Assembly (NCBI RefSeq): GCF_001721295.1 | Contig: NZ_MDDS01000028.1 | Span: forward strand, 1 to 43,838 | Direction: 5' to 3' | Origin: Sphingomonas turrisvirgatae | GTDB taxonomy: Bacteria; Pseudomonadota; Alphaproteobacteria; Sphingomonadales; Sphingomonadaceae | Length of the DNA stretch: 43,838 bases | In this document: positions 25,062 to 31,493 of the stretch, in pieces | Layout of the letters: every line of letters starts with the position of its first letter | How positions within the stretch are numbered: position 1 is the first letter of the stretch | The notes under the pieces: model-generated | What the model saw: the letters and a program-made list of their open reading frames with translations, nothing else | Database searches by the model: none | What the model was told of the DNA's origin: nothing | Made by a program: the position numbers and the translations under genes

Positions 25062-25928
25062 TCATAAGTAGAGTCCGGGGTTGCCAGGGTGCCCTGGCGG
25101 GTGGGGTTGTGCAACCCGCCTGGCAGCATCGGCGGGCGTCAGCCCGCCTATTCCGCTATGCGGCCGCACGTGGTTGTAGTCGTCGCGCCATGCCCGCAGC
25201 ACCGACCGCGCATGGCTCAGGGACGCGAACAGCGTCTCGTTCAGGCATTCGTCGCGCAAGCGACCATTAAAGCTCGCGACGTAGCCGTTCTGCTGCGGCT
25301 TGCCTGGCGCGATGTAGTGCCATTCGATCTGCCGGTCCTGCGCCCAGCGCAGGATCGCCAGGCTGGTCAGCTCCGTGCCATTGTCGCTCACGATCATCAG
25401 CGGCTTGCCGCGCACCGCGATGATCGCGTCGAGCTCGCGAGCAACACGCGCGCCCGATAGCGACGTATCGACCACCAGCGCGAGATTCTCGCGCGTGAAG
25501 TCGTCCACCACCGCAAGGATGCGGATGCGCCTGCTGCACACCAGCGTGTCGCTCACGAAGTCCAGGCTCCAGCGCTGGTTCGGACCTTGCGGCAACGTCA
25601 TCGGTGCCCTTGTGCCCATCGCTCGCTTGCGGCCCCGCTGGCGCCGCACACGCAGGTTCTCCTCGCGATACAGCCGCAGCAGCTTCTTGTGGTTCATCAC
25701 GATGCCCTCGCGGGCCAGCATGATCCCCAGCCGCCGATAACCGAACCGGCGACGTTCAAGCGCGATCTCGCGAAGACGCGACCGCAGGTCGCCATCATCA
25801 CTACGCCGATGCGCATAGCGCATCGACGATCGATCCACGCTAAGGATGGAACAGGCCCGACGCTCGCTGATGTCGAAGAGCTGCCGAACATCCTCGACAG
25901 CCCTCCGCTGAACGGCAGGCCCTACCAG
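25062..25928 (-). CDS. IS3-family transposase OrfB, catalytic Glu mutated (copy B)
   Basis: This frame is joined to orfA by the same A6C slippery site. It reads L-V-G-P-A at the junction and lacks the GTG that copy A has there. The two catalytic Asp residues are present (WSLDFVSD and VSDNGTEL). The catalytic Glu of GYVESFNG is Ala: GCG at 25277-25275 in place of GAG. By family knowledge this should abolish strand cleavage and joining. No stop codon is present. The copy could still be moved in trans by copy A. Confidence 0.88.
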   Translation of the reverse strand: MVGPAVQRRAVEDVRQLFDISERRACSILSVDRSSMRYAHRRSDDGDLRSRLREIALERRRFGYRRLGIMLAREGIVMNHKKLLRLYREENLRVRRQRGRKRAMGTRAPMTLPQGPNQRWSLDFVSDTLVCSRRIRILAVVDDFTRENLALVVDTSLSGARVARELDAIIAVRGKPLMIVSDNGTELTSLAILRWAQDRQIEWHYIAPGKPQQNGYVASFNGRLRDECLNETLFASLSHARSVLRAWRDDYNHVRPHSGIGGLTPADAARRVAQPHPPGHPGNPGLYL

Positions 25929-26191
25929 TTTTTTGAGGCAACCTCCTTCAGCACCGCATTGTCGAGCATCGCATCAGCCAGCAGCCGCTTCAGCCGCGCG
26001 TTCTCGTCCTCAAGCACCTTCAGCTTGCGCGCCTGCGACACGTCCATGCCGCCATAAGCCGCCTTCCACTTGTAGAACGTCGCACTGCTCACACCGTGCT
26101 TGCGGCACACGTCCGCCGTCTTCGAACCGGCCTCCTGCTCCCGCAAAATCCCGATAACCTGCTCCTCGGTGAACCTGCTGCGCTTCATCAT
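25922..26191 (-). CDS. IS3-family transposase OrfA (copy B)
   Basis: This 89-residue protein starts [16 protein letters not shown]; the second Met corresponds to the start used in copy A. The helix-turn-helix and the coiled coil are intact, and the A6C slippery site (25934-25928) is conserved. It differs from copy A by a few residues, such as Val for Ile in the first helix and Met for Leu near the end (ADAMLDN). The copies are therefore related but not recent duplicates. Confidence 0.9.
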   Translation of the reverse strand: MMKRSRFTEEQVIGILREQEAGSKTADVCRKHGVSSATFYKWKAAYGGMDVSQARKLKVLEDENARLKRLLADAMLDNAVLKEVASKNW

Positions 26192-26249
26192 CGTCCTCCT
26201 TCGTGAAGGACTCTAGCTCAGAATGGCGGAGTTTCAGGGGAGCACGTCA

Positions 26250-26477
26250 GACGTAGTCGCTTATGCAGTGGTGATCGCCCATGTCGGACCAGTCGCCATG
26301 GCTGTCACTAACACGCTTACGATGAATTTCCTGACGGCCTGCGAAATGCGCATGATCGTTGCCGAAGCGCGCTTACTGAAGCTTGGACGAAGACTGGCTG
26401 TCGTCGACGTGCGCATCTGGCAAGACAGTGAGGATCGCCCCGTAGCGCAGGCAACCGTCGGATACGCGTTGCCCTAG
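26250..26477 (+). pseudogene. PaaI-family thioesterase, C-terminal remnant cut by IS copy B
   Basis: The frame runs from the IS end and has the hotdog-fold signature of PaaI-type acyl-CoA thioesterases: a helix with AVVIAHVGPVAMAV, then [27 protein letters not shown] and a final P-V-A-Q-A-T-V strand. The N-terminal half with the catalytic Asp region is missing. It is not found on the other side of copy B, so more than a simple insertion took place. An in-frame ATG inside the IS cannot restore function. Confidence 0.7.
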
Positions 26478-27380
26478 TTGTTGAATGGAATATCGGGAGA
26501 GTGCGGCTGTAGCGGGCCGGTCGGGGTGACGGTATCGCAGGCTGATCGGAAAGGGCGCCCGGCAAGCAGCGTCTTGGCGAACGGCGACCTGTCTCAGCAG
26601 GTAGTCGATGAGGACCACGGCGTTATAGAGCTGGGCTGGAGCACGGGCTGCGGGCGGTTCAAGTGTGCTGACGAGGGCGGCCGGTTTGAAGGGCACCCGC
26701 ATGCGCAGCAAAAAGCCGCGGTTCCAAAGCCGGGGATGATGCGCGCAGCTGTTTCGGATCGTGGAGAGATGCTTCAGGAGCGGCACGAGCACCGCTTCAG
26801 GGAGCCCGAGGGGTGTGGCTATGGCGTTACGCAACCCCCGATCGTCGAGCAGCGCATACCATCGAGAGAGCTGCCCGAACGACATCATCTCCGCCACCAT
26901 CCACACCGGCGGCATTGCCGGAGTGCTGTAGGTCCGACGATAATGATCGATGTACGTCTCGGGCGAGCTCGCCACGTCGTTGGTTAGGCGGGTCAGGTTG
27001 TCGTGGTACTTACCCGGATGATAATAGAGCGCTGCATCCAGGTAGCCGTGGGGTCCAAACCGCTGCGCCAGCTCGTACGCCCAGCTACCCCGTACAGCGA
27101 CTTCGATCCGTTCGATCGCATCGAGCACTAGCAGCCGAAGGCGGCGGTCAAAATCGTACAGGGCGGTGACGGTATCGAAGCTGGTGCCGGGCAAGAAACG
27201 GGCGCCAGAAGCGCCCTTAGGATATTCGAAGGGCAGCCAGTAGGCGTTCAGGCGGTAGTAGCTGACATGGCGTAACTAGTGCTCGGCCCGCACCACGTCG
27301 GGGATTGCCATGCCTTCGGCCTGGAGGTGTTGGAGCTGCTGCGCGATCGTCGTCGCGGGTTTTGTGAAGGGGCGTGGCAC
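26373..27380 (-). pseudogene. Abi_2 (AbiD/F-like) gene, inactivated
   Basis: From a GTG at 27380 (PRPFTKPATTIAQQL, with AGGATGG upstream) the frame reads an Abi_2 protein, with an in-frame TAG at 27278-27276 after VVRAEH where Tyr is usual (then [13 protein letters not shown]). The HEPN-type RNase motif R-N-x-C-A-H-H is intact ([16 protein letters not shown]). Downstream of [10 protein letters not shown] the frame seems scrambled: another frame gives DQPAIP and LPIF, like the usual C-terminus, and the read frame runs 105 bases into the thioesterase remnant. Intact homologues are abortive-infection proteins. This copy is probably dead, or translated only from internal starts. Confidence 0.75.
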
Positions 27381-27399
27381 CCATCCTGCTTAGCAGGGC

Positions 27400-27451
27400 A
27401 AAAAAAGACCCGCCAAGTGTGCATACCCTTGCGGGCAGAGGCCTGGCGGGT
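27400..27451 (-). terminator. Rho-independent terminator in front of the Abi gene
   Basis: The perfect 8-bp stem ACCCGCCA/TGGCGGGT, with an inner tetraloop hairpin, is followed directly by TC and seven Ts (27406-27400) on the minus strand. It would stop transcription just before the Abi start, with read-through needed to express the gene. Confidence 0.65.
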
Positions 27452-27462
27452 TCGATTAACCC
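27400..27462 (-). ncRNA. Candidate structured RNA upstream of the Abi gene
   Basis: Read leftward, a 5' hairpin GGGTT-AATCG-AACCC (27462-27448) overlaps a long-range stem ACCCGCCA/TGGCGGGT (27451-27444 with 27415-27408). The latter encloses a CCC-GCAA-GGG tetraloop hairpin (27435-27426) and ends in TCTTTTTTT. The two outer stems share bases, so alternative folds are possible. A weak TTGCTT/TATCTC promoter pair fits a start near 27460, giving about 60 nucleotides. It lies 20 bases upstream of the Abi start. A conserved RNA motif has been described beside abiF-type genes, so a linked RNA is plausible; identity with that motif is not shown here. Confidence 0.45.
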
Positions 27463-27563
27463 CGAGATATGAGCGAAAACCCAACAAAGCAATAACGACT
27501 AGCCCGTTTTTGGGGCGGCCCCTTGCAGCAGCTACGATCTGGCCGTTCTTCACCGAAGCCGAC

Positions 27564-27585
27564 GTCACAACCGTTCGGTTGTGAC
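27564..27585. repeat. Perfect 9-bp palindrome with four-base loop
   Basis: GTCACAACC-GTTC-GGTTGTGAC can form a hairpin on either strand. It lies upstream of the candidate RNA (minus strand) and about 150 bases upstream of the gene at 27738 (plus strand). It may be an operator or a structured RNA end; there is no T run. Confidence 0.5.
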
Positions 27586-27737
27586 TTCAGCTGCGGCACG
27601 GGGCTTCTGAGGCTCCCGGTCGTGGAGACGCTGTCTAACCTGTTTTGTCTTGTTTGGTTTTCCTGGATCTAAGCATGGGCCACGGTCGTTGACGAGTGAA
27701 CCGCCGCGTGTTGCGTCCGGTGAACGGGAGCGGACAG

Positions 27738-28844
27738 ATGCGGAAAAGCGGTGTTCTGATCGGGCTAGGAGCCTTCACGATAGCGCTGGCGGGAGCAGCT
27801 TATGCCCAGACGGGACGCAGTGCCGCGCTAACGCAGGTGGCGAGCTTCGACCACCAGGTTACCGGCGTCGCCGTCTCGGCTGACGGGCGCCGCTTCGTCA
27901 ACTTCCCGCGCTGGACCGACGACGCGCCGATCTCGGTTGCGGAGGTGATGCCGAATGGGTCGCTCCGGCCCTATCCCGATGCCAAGTGGAACAGCTGGCG
28001 CAATGCCAAGGCAAACGAAATGCCGGTTGGCGACTACTTTGTGTGCGTCCAGTCGATCGTGCCGGACGGCCACGGCAATTTGTGGGTGGTCGACCCCGGC
28101 GCACCGGGCAACGAGAAGATCCTGGAGGGCGCACCGAAGCTCGTCCGTATCGACCTCAAAACCAACAAGGTGACCAAGGTTATCGCGGTACCTGGCGACG
28201 TTGCGCTGCAGGGCACCTACCTCAACGACATCCGCTTCTCGCCCGACGGCCAGACCGGCTACATTACCGACAGTGGCACGCGCGGAGCGATCATCGTCGT
28301 CGATCTGGCCAGTGGGAAGAGCTTCCGGGCCCTCGACGGTCATCCGTCGACCCAGATCGACAAGAGCGTCACCGTCGCGATCGAGGGCAAGCCGCTGGTC
28401 CGTCCGGATGGGCGGCAGCCCGCGTTCGCCTCCGACGGCATTGCGATCTCGAATGACGGGAAGACGCTCTACTGGCAGGCGCTGACGGGAAAGACGCTCT
28501 ATTCGATCGCCACCGACAAGCTGCGCCCCGACGTCAGCGAGCGCGACCGCGCCGCCGCGGTGAAGACAGTCGCTACCACTGCCGTCGCCGACGGCCTGTG
28601 GATGAGCAAGGCGGGCACCCTCTACATCACCTCGCCGACCGACTATTCGATCCGGCGGCTCGCCGGGACGTCCACCGAGATTGTCCTGACCGACAAACGG
28701 CTGCGCTGGCCCGATACGTTCGCCGAAGGTCCCGACGGGACGATCTACGTCACCGCGAGCCACATCCAGGACACGCAGTGGTTCACGCCGGGTGCCCCGC
28801 CGTCGATCCGCACCGAGCTGTTCTCGTTCGCTCCTACCCGTTGA
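27738..28844 (+). CDS. Secreted yellow/MRJP-like (SMP-30-type) beta-propeller protein
   Basis: The ATG at 27738 (MRKSGVLIGLGAF) has a GGGAGCGG ribosome site and starts a clean Sec signal peptide cleaved after AAYAQ; a GTG at 27696 adds 14 unlikely residues. The mature part (about 345 residues) has the propeller pattern of major royal jelly/yellow and L-dopachrome tautomerase-related proteins: GNLWVVDPG, LNDIRFSPDGQTGYITDSG, SDGIAISNDGKTLYWQ, ADGLWMSKAGTLYIT and FAEGPDGTIYVT. Bacterial members have no settled reaction, and some resemble lactonases. It precedes the catalase and paoABC genes on the same strand, eight bases before the catalase ATG, so it is probably in the same transcript. Confidence 0.8.
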   Translation: MRKSGVLIGLGAFTIALAGAAYAQTGRSAALTQVASFDHQVTGVAVSADGRRFVNFPRWTDDAPISVAEVMPNGSLRPYPDAKWNSWRNAKANEMPVGDYFVCVQSIVPDGHGNLWVVDPGAPGNEKILEGAPKLVRIDLKTNKVTKVIAVPGDVALQGTYLNDIRFSPDGQTGYITDSGTRGAIIVVDLASGKSFRALDGHPSTQIDKSVTVAIEGKPLVRPDGRQPAFASDGIAISNDGKTLYWQALTGKTLYSIATDKLRPDVSERDRAAAVKTVATTAVADGLWMSKAGTLYITSPTDYSIRRLAGTSTEIVLTDKRLRWPDTFAEGPDGTIYVTASHIQDTQWFTPGAPPSIRTELFSFAPTR

Positions 28845-28852
28845 GGTTCGCC

Positions 28853-29935
28853 ATGACCTACCTGCGCTACCGCGACGACATCGAGACGCTCGAACCAGAC
28901 GAGCAGGCGACGATCGACGGAATCATTCAGGGGATGACCCAGCAGAGCGAGGTGGTCGAGAAGCGTGAGCAGCATGCCGTGCGCGCCAGCCATGCCAAGA
29001 GCTCGGCCTGCGTTGTCGGCACGCTGACGATTGCCGACGACCTTCCGCCGGAGCTGGCGCAGGGGCTGTTCGCCGAGCCGGGCAGCTACGACGTCGCGAT
29101 TCGCTTCGCACAGGGCCCAGGCGAGACGCTGGGCGATCGCGTGTCGACACACCGCGGCATGGCGATCAAGGTGTTCGGCGTCGAGGGCGAGAAGCTTCCC
29201 GGGCATGACGCGCCGACTCAGGATTTCGTCCTTGCCACGGGGCGCACGTTTTCGTCGGGCACGGCGAGCGGCTTCCTGAGCGACGCGAAGAAGATCGGTG
29301 CCGCCACGCCCATGCCGGAGGGCGTCAAGAGCGCTGTGTCGTCGATGGCGCGCAACTTCAACAAGGTGCTGGGCCTGTTCAACACCGCTTATGCCAAGGC
29401 GGACTTCTTCGGCCACCCGTTTAGCCACCCGATCGGCGACGACTACTTCAGTCAGGCACCGGTGCGTTATGGCGACTATGTCGCGAAGCTCGGTGCCGTG
29501 CCAGCGTCGCAGGCGCAGGACGCGCTCGGGGAGTGGCAGCTCGATCCGCATGAAGACGAGGACGGCTTCCGCCATGCCGCGACCGATTACTTCCGCGACC
29601 ATGAGGCGGTGTTTGAGCTGAAGGTGCAGCTCTGGGCGAACGCGGAGACGCAGCCGATCGAGGACGCCTCGGTCGAGTGGCCGTCACATGACAGCCAGTA
29701 CCGCACCGTCGCCACGGTCCGCATCCCTGCGCAGGGGGCGTACAGCCCGGCGCGCGTGCGCTACTTCGACGAGGTGATGACCTTTTGTCCCGCGCATAGC
29801 CTGGCCGCGCATCGGCCGCTCGGATCGGTGATGAGGGCGCGGCTGCAGGTGTATCGTGCGCTGTCCGCCTTTCGCCACCGCGAGAACGGGGTTGCCGAGG
29901 AAAACACCGCCGACATCACCGCCATCCCGGCCTGA
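28853..29935 (+). CDS. Small catalase-family heme protein
   Basis: This 360-residue protein belongs to the short catalase-like family: distal His in RASHAKSSACVVGTL, GDRVSTHRGMAIKVFGV, TQDFVLATGRTF, then FGHPFSHPIGDDYFSQ. The C-terminal region, LAAHRPLGSVMRARLQVY followed by R-x-x-x-N-G, should provide the proximal Tyr and Arg. There is no signal peptide, so it is cytoplasmic. It should decompose hydrogen peroxide or act as a peroxidase. Its place between the yellow-like gene and paoABC suggests removal of peroxide made by the oxidoreductase (inference). Confidence 0.83.
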   Translation: MTYLRYRDDIETLEPDEQATIDGIIQGMTQQSEVVEKREQHAVRASHAKSSACVVGTLTIADDLPPELAQGLFAEPGSYDVAIRFAQGPGETLGDRVSTHRGMAIKVFGVEGEKLPGHDAPTQDFVLATGRTFSSGTASGFLSDAKKIGAATPMPEGVKSAVSSMARNFNKVLGLFNTAYAKADFFGHPFSHPIGDDYFSQAPVRYGDYVAKLGAVPASQAQDALGEWQLDPHEDEDGFRHAATDYFRDHEAVFELKVQLWANAETQPIEDASVEWPSHDSQYRTVATVRIPAQGAYSPARVRYFDEVMTFCPAHSLAAHRPLGSVMRARLQVYRALSAFRHRENGVAEENTADITAIPA

Positions 29936-29958
29936 CCCGAAGCAAGAAGGCGCCGATC

Positions 29959-30471
29959 ATGCCGACAGCCGTCAACTCCGCCACATACGCCGCCGTGCCG
30001 ATCGGCACGGTGGAAACCACGCTGACGATTAACGGCGAGACGCGCACCCGCGCGATTGAGCCCTGGACGACGTTGCTCGACCTGCTGCGAGAAGGCGAAG
30101 ACCTGATCGGCACAAAGAAGGGCTGCGACCACGGTCAGTGCGGAGCATGCACCGTGCTGGTCGACGGGCGCCGCATTAACTCGTGCCTCAAGTTGGCTGT
30201 GACGCTGGAGGGGGCGGACATCACGACGATCGAGGGGTTGGGCCAGCCTGGCGACCTCCATCCGCTGCAATCCGCCTTCTGCGACCACGACGCGTTCCAG
30301 TGCGGCTATTGCACCCCTGGCCAGATCTGCTCGGCGCAGGGCCTCATCAACGAAGGCAAGGCCAGGACACGCGACGAGGTCCGCGAGCTGATGAGCGGCA
30401 ATCTGTGCCGGTGCGGCGCCTATTCGAACATCGTCGATGCGGTGCTCGAGGTGATCGGAGAAAAGGCATGA
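29959..30471 (+). CDS. paoA: Aldehyde oxidoreductase 2Fe-2S subunit PaoA
   Basis: This 170-residue small subunit of a xanthine-oxidase-family enzyme carries two [2Fe-2S] clusters. The plant-type site has Cys spaced C-x4-C-x2-C-x11-C (GCDHGQCGACT to NSC). The second is C-x2-C with C-x-C (QCGYCTPGQIC and NLCRCGAYSN). It passes electrons from the molybdenum site to FAD. The E. coli PaoA has a Tat signal; here the N-terminus (MPTAVNSATYAAV) shows no twin arginine, so the complex looks cytoplasmic unless another start is used. Its stop overlaps the ATG of paoB by four bases. Confidence 0.88.
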   Translation: MPTAVNSATYAAVPIGTVETTLTINGETRTRAIEPWTTLLDLLREGEDLIGTKKGCDHGQCGACTVLVDGRRINSCLKLAVTLEGADITTIEGLGQPGDLHPLQSAFCDHDAFQCGYCTPGQICSAQGLINEGKARTRDEVRELMSGNLCRCGAYSNIVDAVLEVIGEKA

Positions 30472-31481
30472 ACCGCTTCGACTATGTCCGCCCGACCAGC
30501 GTCGCCGAAGCGGTGCAGGCGGGTGCCGGCGAGCAGGTCCGCTACCTCGCAGGTGGAACGAACCTGATCGATCTCATGAAGGAGAACGTCGATCAACCGA
30601 CGACGGTAATCGACATCAACCACCTGCCGTTGGACGCGATTGAGGAGCTGGACGGTGGCGGGCTGCGGCTGGGCGCGCTTGTGCCGAACTCCAACACTGC
30701 GTGGGACGCGCGCGTCGAGCAACGCTATCCCTTGCTGTCCTCGGCGATCCTCGCCGGCGCCAGCCCCCAGCTGCGCAATGCCGCGACCAACGGCGGCAAC
30801 CTCAACCAGCGCACGCGCTGCTATTATTTCTACGACGTCGCCACGCCCTGTAACAAGCGCGAGCCGGGCTCCGGCTGTGGCGCGATCGGTGGGGTCAATC
30901 GCATCCACGCCATCCTGGGCGCGAGCGACCAGTGCATCGCCACGCACCCGTCGGACATGTGCGTCGCGCTGGCGGTGCTCAACGCAACCGTCCAGGTGAC
31001 CGGTCCGGAAGGCGACCGCGCGATCCCGATTGCCGATTATCATCGGCTACCCGGCGACGAGCCGTGGCGCGACAACACTCTGAAGCCAGGCGAATTGGTG
31101 ACGGGCATCGACCTGCCGGCCGAGGATTTCACCCAGACCTACACCTACCTGAAGCTGCGCGATCGTCTGTCCTATGCCTTCGCGCTGGTGTCGATAGCCG
31201 TCGCGATGCGGGTCGAAGACGGCACGATCGCTGAAGCGCGGGTGGCGCTCGGCGGTGTCGCACACAAGCCATGGCGCAGCACGGAAGCCGAGAAGCTGCT
31301 GAAGGGCCAGCACCCGTCGCCGCAGGCGTTCGGCACCTTCGCCGACGCCCTCCTCGCCGGGGCGGTCGGTCAGGGCGAGAACGACTTCAAGATCCCGCTC
31401 GCGCGCAAGGGCATCGTCCGTGCGCTGAAGCAGGCCGCCGAGGCCACCCCGCAATCGCAGACCGACAAGCGCGTCGCTTAA
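30468..31481 (+). CDS. paoB: Aldehyde oxidoreductase FAD subunit PaoB
   Basis: This 337-residue FAD-binding subunit starts MNRFDYVRPTSVAEAV. FAD motifs are RYLAGGTNLID (about residues 24-34) and ATNGGNLNQRTRC. The Cys set CYYFYDVATPCNKREPGSGC, followed by a Cys in DQCIATH, matches the extra [4Fe-4S] cluster insertion typical of PaoB rather than of generic xanthine dehydrogenases. That is the main reason for the pao name. The C-terminal CO-dehydrogenase flavoprotein domain is complete (about 220-325). It is translated in overlap with paoA. Confidence 0.87.
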   Translation: MNRFDYVRPTSVAEAVQAGAGEQVRYLAGGTNLIDLMKENVDQPTTVIDINHLPLDAIEELDGGGLRLGALVPNSNTAWDARVEQRYPLLSSAILAGASPQLRNAATNGGNLNQRTRCYYFYDVATPCNKREPGSGCGAIGGVNRIHAILGASDQCIATHPSDMCVALAVLNATVQVTGPEGDRAIPIADYHRLPGDEPWRDNTLKPGELVTGIDLPAEDFTQTYTYLKLRDRLSYAFALVSIAVAMRVEDGTIAEARVALGGVAHKPWRSTEAEKLLKGQHPSPQAFGTFADALLAGAVGQGENDFKIPLARKGIVRALKQAAEATPQSQTDKRVA

Positions 31482-31493
31482 GGAACAGACATC

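Larger units (their letters stand above)
25036..26249 (-). mobile_element. Complete IS3-family insertion sequence, copy B (1214 bp)
   Basis: Same length and gene order as copy A, in the opposite orientation. Its inverted ends both begin TGACGTGCTCCCCT, whereas both ends of copy A have C at the fifth base (TGACCTGC), so the two ends of each copy match each other. No target duplication is visible: GATG lies before and GACG after. The right end cuts a thioesterase gene. Its transposase lacks the catalytic Glu. Confidence 0.9.

Noticed and set aside
133..26249. Composite transposon moved as one unit by the two IS copies
   Set aside because: No target duplication at the outer ends, divergent copies and a dead transposase in copy B; inversion or independent insertion is equally likely.
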